NCBI RefSeq assembly: GCF_000217715.1
Contig: NC_015666.1
Location: 2,740,270-2,804,269 of the forward strand
DNA length: 64,000 bases
Reading direction: 5' to 3'
Source of the DNA: Halopiger xanaduensis SH-6
GTDB taxonomy: Archaea; Halobacteriota; Halobacteria; Halobacteriales; Natrialbaceae
Under the pieces are notes generated by a model. That model worked only from the letters and a program-made list of their open reading frames with translations, was not told where the DNA came from and searched no databases. Each line of letters starts with the position of its first letter. The first letter of the stretch is position 1. The position numbers were made by a program, and so were the translations under genes. Below are positions 43,167 to 50,606 of this stretch, in pieces.

Positions 43167-43448
43167 TTACTCGGTCGATTTCCCATCCGTCGAATCGTCG
43201 GCTGCGGACGAGTCAGGAGCCGAATCCGCACTCGAGTTCGAGTCGGTATCGACGTCCTCGTCCCCGTCCGCCGAACTCACCTGTTGCTCGACGATCGCGG
43301 CGCTGCCACACGCCGGGCACTCGTCCTGTGTCGTGTAGAATCGTTCGCCGCAGTCCGTGCAGGCGTAGGTCGCTTCCTCGTCGGCCGCCCGTTTCGCTTC
43401 CTGTGTGAACTCCCCGACTTTCCGACCCAGATTCTCGAAGAATCCCAT
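43167..43448 (-). CDS. Zinc-ribbon protein, unknown function
   Basis: 93 residues. A basic N-terminal helix (GFFENLGRKVGEFTQEAKRAA) precedes a ribbon with CTDCGERFYTTQDECPACG (CxxC and CxxC). The last half is disordered and acidic (DGDEDVDTDSNSSADSAPDSS). Such proteins are widespread in Halobacteria, with unknown roles. It is convergent with the M20 gene, with 12 bases between. Confidence 0.78.
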   Translation of the reverse strand: MGFFENLGRKVGEFTQEAKRAADEEATYACTDCGERFYTTQDECPACGSAAIVEQQVSSADGDEDVDTDSNSSADSAPDSSAADDSTDGKSTE

Positions 43449-43581
43449 TGATCGTGTCGAATGTTGCGGTCGACTCGGATAACTCTTGACCGGCCGTGCG
43501 ACTGCGAGTCGCTACGCCGTGCGTCGACAGGCTATGTGAGTTTAGGTCCGGCCGTCGTGACAGCAAATACCGCTCGTCCCG

Positions 43582-43938
43582 TTAGATCCCCGGCACGCCG
43601 ACCGCGTTGAACCCGGTGATGCCGAGCGCCGCGAGGACGTACAGCACCACCAGAACGGTTACCCACGCGATCAGGCCGATCATCGCCGCGGCGGTCCAGC
43701 CGGCGGGGTACCGGAGATTGATCACCGCGATGTACGCGAGCAGCGCCAGGATCGGCCCTAGCAGCGGGATCCACCCGATGAAGAAGCCCACGAGCGCCCA
43801 GACGATCGCTCCGATCAGCGCGGTAACGATCGCATGGTCGTAGTCGGCCGCGCCGACGATCACTCGAGCCCCGACGTAGATGCCGAGCGCACCGATGAGG
43901 AGGCTGGCGATGAAGACGACGGCTGATGCGAGGACCAT
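43582..43938 (-). CDS. Hydrophobic membrane protein, unknown function
   Basis: 118 residues from ATG 43938. Four or so membrane segments cover it: VLASAVVFIASLLIGALGIYVG, AIVTALIGAIVWALVGFFIGW (given as its middle part), PLLGPILALLAYIAVINL and AAAMIGLIAWVTVLVVLYVLAA. The frame extends upstream without a clear better start. Family not recognised outside haloarchaea. It stands 133 bases past the zinc-ribbon gene start, both on the minus strand. Confidence 0.75.
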   Translation of the reverse strand: MVLASAVVFIASLLIGALGIYVGARVIVGAADYDHAIVTALIGAIVWALVGFFIGWIPLLGPILALLAYIAVINLRYPAGWTAAAMIGLIAWVTVLVVLYVLAALGITGFNAVGVPGI

Positions 43939-44142
43939 ACCTACCGATTCGTCAGCGAGCACGAACAGTCCGCGGCTTGCACATTCTACACCGATTTCGT
44001 GCCTGTCGAACTCCCGATGAACGATATCCGTTATCCGCCGCAGACAGCGGTTCCGATCGTCACGACTACTGAGAAGTTCGTCCGTCCGCCACACTGGTTC
44101 GCGGATCCCCGTCCGCTCGAGCCCCTCGAAACTGCCCGGAAC

Positions 44143-44168
44143 CACGAGGTTGATACCGGTACCTCGTG
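44143..44168. promoter_or_regulatory. 8-10-8 inverted repeat before the M32 carboxypeptidase
   Basis: CACGAGGT at 44143-44150 and ACCTCGTG at 44161-44168 are exact reverse complements, separated by TGATACCGGT. The dyad covers -37 to -12 relative to ATG 44180, so it includes the expected TATA position (TTGATACC, about 44150-44157) and may control the promoter, or form a hairpin if transcription begins upstream. Confidence 0.55.
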
Positions 44169-44179
44169 TACCTGCGCCC

Positions 44180-45718
44180 ATGGCAACCGATCAGGCCCGG
44201 AGCGAAAGCGAGAGCGAGGGGACTGACACCTACGACGAGTTCGAATCGCGCGTCCAGCGCATCTCCAACGTCGGCAACGCCGCCGGCATCCTGCGCTGGG
44301 ATCAGGAGGTCGTCATGCCCGACGAGGGGACGCCGGCCCGCGCACAGCAGCTCTCGACGCTGTCCTCGATCAGCCACGAACTGCTGACCGCCGACGAGAC
44401 CGGCGAGTTGCTCGAGGAGTTGGAGGCCGACGAACTCGACGACGAGCGAGCCGCCGTCGTCCGCGAGATCCGCCGCCAGTACGACCGCGAGACCAGCGTC
44501 CCGCAAGAGTTAGTCGAGGAAATCTCCGAGACGACGGCAAACGCCCACCCCAAGTGGAAGCAAGCCAAGGAGGAAGACGACTTCGAGACGTTCGCGCCCG
44601 TCCTCGAGAAGCTGGTCGAACTCAAGCGCGACTACGCCCACCACGTCGATCCCGACGCCGATCCCTACGAGGTCCTGTTCGCCGAGTACGAGCCCTACAT
44701 CGACCTCGAGACCGCCGAGCGCGTGCTCGAGAACCTGCGCGACGAACTCGTCCCGCTGATCGAGGCGGTCGACGGGAGCGACGCCGAGCTGACGACCGAC
44801 GCCTTCGCCGGCGAGTTCGACGACGACGATCAGGAGGCGCTGGCGCGGGACGTGCTGGACTCGCTGGGCTACGACTGGGATCGCGGCCGCCTCGATACGG
44901 CGCCGCACCCGTTCTCCTCGGGCACGCAGTTCGACGCCCGCGTGACCACCCGCTTCGAGGAGGACGACCTGCTGGGCTCGATCACCTCGACGATCCACGA
45001 GTTCGGCCACGCCAACTACACGCTCGGGCTCCCCGACGAGGGCTACGGCACCCCGCTGGGCGAGGCCCGGGACCTCTCGGTCCACGAGTCCCAGTCGCGA
45101 CTCTGGGAGAACCACGTCGGTCGCTCCCGGCCCTTCTGGGAGCACTTCCTGCCGATCGCCGCCGAGCGCTTCCCCGAACTCGAGGACGTCACGCCCGAGG
45201 AGGCCTACGAGGCCGCCAACCAGGTCTACGACGACAACCTCATCCGGGTCGAGGCGGACGAACTCACTTACCACCTCCACATCGTCATCCGGTTCGAGAT
45301 CGAGCGCGACCTGATCTCGGGCGATCTCGAGGTCGAGGACGTCCCCGAAGTCTGGAACGACAAGTACGAGGAGTATCTGGGCGTTCGCCCCGAAACCGAC
45401 GCCGAGGGCTGCCTGCAGGACATCCACTGGTCCCACGGCTCCTTCGGCTACTTCCCGACCTACTCGCTGGGGTCGGTGCTGGCCGCGCAACTCTACGCCG
45501 CCGCCGAGGACGAACTCGGCGACCTCGACGACGACGTCCGCGAGGCCGACTTCGACGCGCTCAACGGCTGGCTCCGCGAGAACGTCCACCGGCACGGCAA
45601 GCAGTACGAGACGCAGGACCTGATCCGACGGGCGACCGGCGAGGAGCTGACGGCCGACCACTTCCTCGAGTACGTCGAGGAGAAGTACGGCGAACTGTAC
45701 GACCTCGAGGGCTACTGA
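44180..45718 (+). CDS. M32 family carboxypeptidase
   Basis: 512 residues from ATG 44180. The zinc site is ITSTIHEFGHANYTLGL (HEFGH at about residues 275-279), with the third ligand Glu in HESQSRLWENHVGRS, and the catalytic region FHPFSSGTQFDARVTTRFEED (only the second half is quoted as ARVTTRFEED). Thermostable archaeal M32 enzymes cleave C-terminal residues and are cytosolic. The first 25 residues are an acidic leader. The C-terminal YSLGSVLAAQLYAAAEDEL is typical. Single-gene unit preceded by a strong dyad. Confidence 0.95.
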   Translation: MATDQARSESESEGTDTYDEFESRVQRISNVGNAAGILRWDQEVVMPDEGTPARAQQLSTLSSISHELLTADETGELLEELEADELDDERAAVVREIRRQYDRETSVPQELVEEISETTANAHPKWKQAKEEDDFETFAPVLEKLVELKRDYAHHVDPDADPYEVLFAEYEPYIDLETAERVLENLRDELVPLIEAVDGSDAELTTDAFAGEFDDDDQEALARDVLDSLGYDWDRGRLDTAPHPFSSGTQFDARVTTRFEEDDLLGSITSTIHEFGHANYTLGLPDEGYGTPLGEARDLSVHESQSRLWENHVGRSRPFWEHFLPIAAERFPELEDVTPEEAYEAANQVYDDNLIRVEADELTYHLHIVIRFEIERDLISGDLEVEDVPEVWNDKYEEYLGVRPETDAEGCLQDIHWSHGSFGYFPTYSLGSVLAAQLYAAAEDELGDLDDDVREADFDALNGWLRENVHRHGKQYETQDLIRRATGEELTADHFLEYVEEKYGELYDLEGY

Positions 45719-45809
45719 TCGGACCGCGGGTCCGACGCCGACACTGGAATCGGACTCGGCCTGTTTTCGGACGCGTCCTCGTCGGATCGCGTTTCCCGAC
45801 TCGAGCAGT

Positions 45810-46079
45810 TTACGAGGCGTCGTCGTCGTCCGTCTCCTCCGGAAGCGGCTCGACGCGAAAGACGTAGTCCGGGTACGCGCCGTCGAGGTTCGTCGGATGC
45901 TCTTCGGCGGCGTGGTCCCGACAGAGCGCCGCCTCGGCCTCGACCGCGCCCTTCCCGGTCTCCTCCTGGTACCGCTCGAGGGCGAGGAACGCCGCCGGCT
46001 CGTCGCAGTCACGACGGTGGCACGGCCGGATCGATCCGTCGCCGGCGCCAGTGTCGGCATCGACATCAGTATCGGCCAT
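45810..46079 (-). CDS. Small Cys/His-rich haloarchaeal protein
   Basis: 89 residues from ATG 46079. Possible zinc ligands: PCHRRDCDEPAAFLALERYQEE (quoted as PCHRRDCDEPAAF) and ALCRDHAAEEHPTNLDG (CRDH). The C terminus DYVFRVEPLPEETDDDDAS is acidic. I do not recognise a named family. It is 91 bases from the end of the M32 gene (convergent) and 115 bases upstream of the divergent SDR gene. Confidence 0.7.
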   Translation of the reverse strand: MADTDVDADTGAGDGSIRPCHRRDCDEPAAFLALERYQEETGKGAVEAEAALCRDHAAEEHPTNLDGAYPDYVFRVEPLPEETDDDDAS

Positions 46080-46194
46080 ACGTTCGATAGGCCGTCGAGA
46101 CGTAATAGCCCCGGGGTGGCAGCGGATGGCTGCGAACGCGAGCGGGAGGGAAGCCGGGGAAACACCGAACGTCCTCGAGGTAGACGGATCGCCT

Positions 46195-46941
46195 ATGGCA
46201 CACGCAGACCGACTCGAGGACGACGTAACGATCGTCACCGGCGCGAGTTCCGGCATCGGCGAGGCGACCTGCCGCGCGTTCGCGGCGGCTGGCGCAAACG
46301 TCGTCCTCGCGTCCAGAAGCGAGGAACCGCTGCGCGAGACCGCCGCCGACCTCGAGACCGAACACGGCGTCGAGACGCTGGTTGTCCCGACGAACGTCCG
46401 CGAGGAGGACGACGTCGACGCGCTGATCGACGAGACCGTCGACGCGTTCGGCGGCATCGACGTGCTGGTGAACAACGCCGGCCTGTCTCGGGGCAGCGAC
46501 GTCGAAGACCTCTCGACCGAGGAGTACGAGACGATGCAGGAGACCAACGTCGACGGCGTCTTCTACGCGACGCGGGCGGCGATCCCCCACGTCCGCGAGC
46601 GAAACGGCCACCTGATCTTCGTCGGCAGCTTCGCGGGCCAGTACCCGCGCTCGTTCAACCCCGTCTACGCCGCCTCGAAGTGGTGGGTCCGGGGCTTCGC
46701 CAAGAGCGTCGCCGCGCAGGTCGGCGACGAGGGCGTCGGCGTCACGGTCGTCAACCCCGCCGAAGTTCGCTCGGAGTTCGAGACGACCGACGGGTCGACG
46801 TTCGCGGAGGTATTCGACGAGGACGAGGCGAGCGACCCCGCGGAAGTCGCGGACGCCATCCGCTTTGCAGCGAGTCAGACCCACTCGAGCATCAGCGAAC
46901 TCGACATCAACCGGCGCGACAAGTTCGCGGACAACTTCTGA
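46195..46941 (+). CDS. SDR family oxidoreductase
   Basis: 248 residues. The cofactor motif TGASSGIGEATCRAFAAAG (about residues 15-33), NNAGLSRG, and the catalytic Ser in IFVGSFAGQYPRS with YAASKWWVRGFAKS (Tyr-x-x-x-Lys) make a classical short-chain dehydrogenase. The basic residue after the second strand (LASRSEEPL) suggests NADP(H). Substrate is unknown. ATG 46195 fits MAHADRLEDDV. Confidence 0.92.
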   Translation: MAHADRLEDDVTIVTGASSGIGEATCRAFAAAGANVVLASRSEEPLRETAADLETEHGVETLVVPTNVREEDDVDALIDETVDAFGGIDVLVNNAGLSRGSDVEDLSTEEYETMQETNVDGVFYATRAAIPHVRERNGHLIFVGSFAGQYPRSFNPVYAASKWWVRGFAKSVAAQVGDEGVGVTVVNPAEVRSEFETTDGSTFAEVFDEDEASDPAEVADAIRFAASQTHSSISELDINRRDKFADNF

Positions 46942-47031
46942 GCGACTTGCGGCCGCTTCGCTCGAGCGTATACCTATCGGCTGGCGACTGCCGGCGAGAC
47001 ACTCACCCTCGGCGAGTCCTTCGACTCGAGT

Positions 47032-47646
47032 ATGCGCGTTTCAGTACCGGGACTGCCGGGCGTCTACTACGACACTGACGCGGGGACGACGGCGCTGACG
47101 ACCGTCTTCTCCGTCGCGGGCCGCAGAGCGCCGAAACCGAAGGGGTACGCGCTGCAGGCGCTGCCCTATCTCTGGTCGTTCGAGGTCGACTTACAGGAGG
47201 TACCCAACGACCACCCGCTCCAGTACCTGCACCCGGAGGGCGCTCGCAGTCTGAGCGGGCTCTCCCCCGAGGACGTCCCAAGAACCCAACAGGGGCTCCG
47301 GACCGCCGGAACCGAACTCGAGGCGGTTTTCCGGTTCGTCTGGGAGGTCAATCGGGAGGTCGAGTCGGCGGCTAACCGAGTGCTCGGCACCTCGCCGGAC
47401 GACGAGGGCGTGGTCATCGAAATCCAGGACGGCGCCGTCAACGTCGGCGGCGAGGAACTCGAGACGGACGAGTTCGACATCGATGAGGGGTCTGCGGGAG
47501 AGCCAGTCGATTCCGGGTCGGAGGCGGACGCGTTCGACGCCGGAGAGACGACGGTGGAGTTCGACGAGTCGGGCGATGGAACCGACGTCGACCCCGACGC
47601 GGACGAGTCGGACTCGAACGGTTACGATACCGGCGACGAGTTGTAG
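47032..47646 (+). CDS. Haloarchaeal conserved protein, unknown function
   Basis: 204 residues. A structured first 130 (VSVPGLPGVYYDTDAGTTAL, FEVDLQEVPNDHPLQYLHPE, FRFVWEVNREVESAANRVLG) is followed by a segment VVIEIQDGAVNVGGEELE and a very acidic tail (about 150-204). No catalytic motif recognised. The N terminus suggests a beta-rich fold. It lies 90 bases after the SDR gene on the same strand and just before cspA copy 2. Confidence 0.72.
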   Translation: MRVSVPGLPGVYYDTDAGTTALTTVFSVAGRRAPKPKGYALQALPYLWSFEVDLQEVPNDHPLQYLHPEGARSLSGLSPEDVPRTQQGLRTAGTELEAVFRFVWEVNREVESAANRVLGTSPDDEGVVIEIQDGAVNVGGEELETDEFDIDEGSAGEPVDSGSEADAFDAGETTVEFDESGDGTDVDPDADESDSNGYDTGDEL

Positions 47647-47686
47647 CTCACAGCAGTGACGGTCGTGGTACCGCGACCCTCGGAAG

Positions 47687-47694
47687 CCTTATCC
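47687..47694 (+). promoter_or_regulatory. TATA-like box of the second cold-shock gene
   Basis: CCTTATCC is centred about 30 bases before ATG 47721, which suits a short leader. No strong Shine-Dalgarno motif is visible, unlike the first copy. Confidence 0.4.
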
Positions 47695-47720
47695 GTGTAT
47701 CGGCACTACATTTGTTTGTA

Positions 47721-47915
47721 ATGGCAAACGGTAAGGTTGATTTCTTCAACCACACAGGCGGTTACGGTTTCATCTCGACTGAGGACGCGGACGATGACGT
47801 GTTCTTCCACATGGAAGACGTCGGCGGCGCTGACCTCGAGGAAGGACAGGAGATCGAATTCGACATCGAACAGGCCCCCAAGGGTCCCCGCGCGACGAAC
47901 GTCGTCCGCAACTAA
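47721..47915 (+). CDS. cspA: Cold-shock domain protein, second copy
   Basis: 64 residues, with GGYGFI (RNP1) and DVFFHM (RNP2) as in the first copy at 3952-4146. The two proteins differ mainly in the first ten residues (ANGKVDFFNHT against [11 protein letters not shown]) and near the C terminus ([13 protein letters not shown] against [13 protein letters not shown]). Both start codons are ATG. A hairpin with a T tract follows at 47935-47968. The duplicates may differ in expression rather than binding. Confidence 0.95.
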   Translation: MANGKVDFFNHTGGYGFISTEDADDDVFFHMEDVGGADLEEGQEIEFDIEQAPKGPRATNVVRN

Positions 47916-47934
47916 CCTAACTCCGACTTCGGCT

Positions 47935-47968
47935 GCCGGCTTCCGGCACGTCTGAACGAGGCTTTTTC
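47935..47968 (+). terminator. Hairpin plus T tract after the second cold-shock gene
   Basis: TGCCGG (47935-47940) pairs with CCGGCA (47944-47949) around a CTT loop, and TTTTT occurs at 47964-47968. Archaeal termination relies mainly on the T tract; the hairpin is a perfect 6-base stem. Located 20 bases after the stop. Confidence 0.5.
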
Positions 47969-48095
47969 CGTACACTATCCGCTCGAGCCAGCGGCTCGCA
48001 CGACCGATGTCGGGGTCGAAACGACCCCCGCGGAGCACCCGTTCTCCCTCGAGCCGACACTGTCGCTTTTCACCGTCCGCCGCGTAGCCGATCAC

Positions 48096-49067
48096 ATGCG
48101 AATCGTCACGACGCTCCCCTCGGCGACCGAGATCGTCGCCGCGCTCGGACTCGAGCCCGTCGGGGTCTCCCACGAGTGCGACTACCCGCCCGACGCCGCG
48201 TCGGCGCCCGCGATCACCCGCTCGCAAATCGACGCCGACGGCTCGAGCGGCGAGATCGATGCGCAGGTGCTCGATGCGACCGCCGACGAGGGGACCGACG
48301 GCGTCTACGACGTCGACGTCGAGACGCTCGAGGAACTCGAGCCGGACCTGATCGTTACGCAGGGGATCTGTGACGTCTGCGCGGTCGACGAGGTAGTCGT
48401 CGCCGACGCCGTCGAGCAAATCTCGGCCGATCCCGAAATCCTCACCACCGACCCCCACAGCGTCGCCGACGTCCTCGAGGACGTCGAGCGAATCGGTCGC
48501 GCGACGGGCCGCGAGGAGCGCGCTCGCGAAGTGCGGGCGGATCTCGAGGCCAGGATCGACCGCGTTCGAGAGCGGACCGCCGATCTCGAGGACGGAGAGC
48601 GTCCGCGAGTGGCAATCTTCGACTGGACCGATCCCGCGATGATCGCGGGACACTGGACGGCCGAACTCGTCGAGTGGGCCGGCGGCGAGTACGGGCTGGC
48701 CGACGTCGGAGAGCGCTCGCGGCCGCGCGAGTGGGTGGAGATCCGCGAGTACGATCTCGAACTGATCGTCGTCGCCCCCTGCGGGTTCGACCTCGAGCAG
48801 ACCGCCGCCAACCGAACCGACCTCACCGAGCGCGAGGGCTGGGCGGACCTGACGGCGGTCGAGGAGGGCCGCGTCTGGGCGATGGACGGCCACCACTACC
48901 TCAACCGACCCGGCCCCCGGCTCGTGGACACGCTCGAGACACTCGCGCCGATCGTGCAGCCGGACCTGTTCGACGGATCGTTCGCGGCGTCCGATAGCGA
49001 GCGGATGGCCGTCCCGTTCGACGAGCTCGAGCGAGACGCTGGAGCCGACGCTCGCGTAGAACCGTGA
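48096..49067 (+). CDS. Cobalamin-binding-protein (BtuF-like) homologue without signal peptide
   Basis: 323 residues. The fold of BtuF/periplasmic-binding class III is seen from RIVTTLPSATEIVAALGLEP, VGVSHECDYP, LEPDLIVTQGICDVCAV, and RVAIFDWTDPAMIAGHWTAELV (quoted in parts), and WAMDGHHYLNRPGPRLVD. It lacks a signal or lipobox, so it is presumably cytosolic, unlike transport BtuF. It may bind a corrinoid or other tetrapyrrole. The stop overlaps the desampylase start (GTGA). No permease or ATPase of a B12 importer is adjacent. Confidence 0.85.
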   Translation: MRIVTTLPSATEIVAALGLEPVGVSHECDYPPDAASAPAITRSQIDADGSSGEIDAQVLDATADEGTDGVYDVDVETLEELEPDLIVTQGICDVCAVDEVVVADAVEQISADPEILTTDPHSVADVLEDVERIGRATGREERAREVRADLEARIDRVRERTADLEDGERPRVAIFDWTDPAMIAGHWTAELVEWAGGEYGLADVGERSRPREWVEIREYDLELIVVAPCGFDLEQTAANRTDLTEREGWADLTAVEEGRVWAMDGHHYLNRPGPRLVDTLETLAPIVQPDLFDGSFAASDSERMAVPFDELERDAGADARVEP

Positions 49068-49588
49068 CGTCCGATCCTGACGACGGCACGGCTGCCGACC
49101 GCGAACCAGAACTGGTCGTCCCCGAAGCGGTTCGCGACGCCGTCCTCGAGCGCGCTCGCGACGGCCGCCCGCACGAAATCTGTGGCGTATTCGGCGGCGA
49201 CTTCGATCCGCAGCGGAGCCGCGTTCGCTCGCAGTACCCCGCCGAAAACGCCGCCGAGACGCCCCGAACGCGCTACCGGATCAACCCCGAGGAGCAACTC
49301 GCGATCTTCGAGCGCCTCGAGGCCCGCGGCGAGGAGATCGTCGGCTTCTACCACTCCCACCCGCGCGGACCGCCGCGACCCAGCGCGACCGACGCCGCGC
49401 AGGCGACCTGGCCCGACCGATCGTACCTGATCGTCTCGCTCGAGCCGTTCGCGGTCGGGTCGTGGCGCTGGCGATCGGAGGAGTCAGCGACGGATGACAG
49501 CGACGGTGCGGACAGCGACGAGACCGACGCCGACTCGAGCGCGGCCGGACGATTCGAACGAGAACGAATTCGGCGTATCGGCGAGTGA
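49064..49588 (+). CDS. JAMM metalloprotease, desampylase-type
   Basis: 174 residues from GTG 49064. The JAMM zinc motif is complete: Glu near residue 38 (HEICGVFGG) and H-x-H-x7-S-x2-D as HSHPRGPPRPSATD (residues 97-110). The same motif identifies the haloarchaeal desampylase HJAMM1, which removes ubiquitin-like SAMP proteins from targets. The first 18 residues and the C-terminal 35 (an acidic tail) are probably disordered. The GTG overlaps the stop of the BtuF-like gene. Other JAMM roles (sulfur transfer) remain possible. Confidence 0.9.
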   Translation: MTSDPDDGTAADREPELVVPEAVRDAVLERARDGRPHEICGVFGGDFDPQRSRVRSQYPAENAAETPRTRYRINPEEQLAIFERLEARGEEIVGFYHSHPRGPPRPSATDAAQATWPDRSYLIVSLEPFAVGSWRWRSEESATDDSDGADSDETDADSSAAGRFERERIRRIGE

Positions 49589-49686
49589 TCGACGGTCGTT
49601 GAACGGGCGCGTGACCGCGACCTCCATCATTCGAACCGCTCCAGCGACGGCTCTTCGGCCCCGATAACGGCGGGCTGAGCGCGCTC

Positions 49687-49893
49687 TCACTTCGTTTCGG
49701 AGTCGGGTTCGACCGACGGCGGCACCTCGAGGGCGACGATCTCGTGGCCGGTCTCCCGGTGGTGAATGTTGCCGAGCCGCGTCGCTTCCTCCCGCCCGTC
49801 GGTCGACCGTTCGAACGAGCAGGATTCGCACCTCACGAGGAACTGCTTCGAGTCGTCCTCGCCCTGCTCGAGCGCCGGGTCGTCGCCGGACAT
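49687..49893 (-). CDS. Tiny zinc-finger-like protein (CxxC, HHxETGH)
   Basis: 68 residues from ATG 49893. A possible metal site combines CESC (residues about 22-25) with HHRETGH (about 44-50). The same pattern appears in the protein at 52257-52496 (CETC, DHHAETGH). The rest is acidic. Family unnamed as far as I know; DNA, RNA or protein binding is possible. Transcribed opposite to the desampylase. Confidence 0.72.
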   Translation of the reverse strand: MSGDDPALEQGEDDSKQFLVRCESCSFERSTDGREEATRLGNIHHRETGHEIVALEVPPSVEPDSETK

Positions 49894-50011
49894 GCGCCAC
49901 CGTTCACCGCTCCCGCGTATGAGCGTGATCCCAAAATGATAGGGTGTATCGGCGCGATCGGCTCGCTGTCACCGGATTACGAATATCCCACTACGTCGGC
50001 CTGATCGCCAG

Positions 50012-50500
50012 TTACGTGTCGTCGTTCGAGTTCGATTCGGCGTCGGTACCGTCGCCGTCCTCGAGGGCGGCCGCCCGCTGTCGGGCCTTCGCCGCCCGCC
50101 GGCGGAACTCGTCGATCTCGTCCTGCAGCTTCTTCCCGACGAGGTACGTGAAGTCGTCCGGCATCAGCCCGCGCTGGACGTCGATCGTGACCATGGCGTC
50201 GCAGCCCTCGACGATCTCGGGCGCCCAACTCCCTTCCGCGAGCTTGCTCTCGTCGGTGACGACGGCCTCGCCGTCCTCGACGTCGATGAAGGCGGTGACG
50301 GTGTTCCAGATGTTCGGATTGCTCGTCGTCGCCTCGTCGAACAGCCCCTCGAGGCGCGTCTGTCGGAGCGGTTCGTCCCGCAGTTCCTCGACAAGGTCCT
50401 CGAGGGCGTCGGCGATAGTCTCGTACTCCGTGGCCTCCTCGCGGAGTTCCTCGGGGTCGGGCTCTCCGTTCGAGCCGCGACGCGGTCCGGACCCGCTCAT
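50012..50500 (-). CDS. Haloarchaeal protein of unknown function with coiled-coil segment
   Basis: 162 residues. N-terminal helices (PEELREEATEYETIADALEDL and VEELRDEPLRQTRLEGLFDEA), a beta-rich centre (VTAFIDVEDGEAVVTDESKL; CDAMVTIDVQRGLMPDDFTYL) and a C-terminal helix (LQDEIDEFRRRAAKARQRAA) suggest a compact fold with a coiled coil. I cannot name a function. A 17-codon open frame (50497-50550) overlaps its start by ATGA. The sulfatase gene upstream is on the same strand. Confidence 0.72.
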   Translation of the reverse strand: MSGSGPRRGSNGEPDPEELREEATEYETIADALEDLVEELRDEPLRQTRLEGLFDEATTSNPNIWNTVTAFIDVEDGEAVVTDESKLAEGSWAPEIVEGCDAMVTIDVQRGLMPDDFTYLVGKKLQDEIDEFRRRAAKARQRAAALEDGDGTDAESNSNDDT

Positions 50501-50606
50501 CGCGCATCCCCCTCGCGGTCGGTCTCGATCGCGTCACAGGTACCGTTCATGTCCGGCAGTATCCGCTTGGTGACCGTAAACGTACGCTTCCGTGTCCGGT
50601 TGTCCG

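Noticed and set aside
47976-48095. Possible cobalamin riboswitch or control element before the BtuF-like gene
   Set aside because: Only a small GGGGTCG/CGACCCC hairpin (48012-48028) is visible; the long conserved B12-box type features are absent, so a riboswitch cannot be supported.
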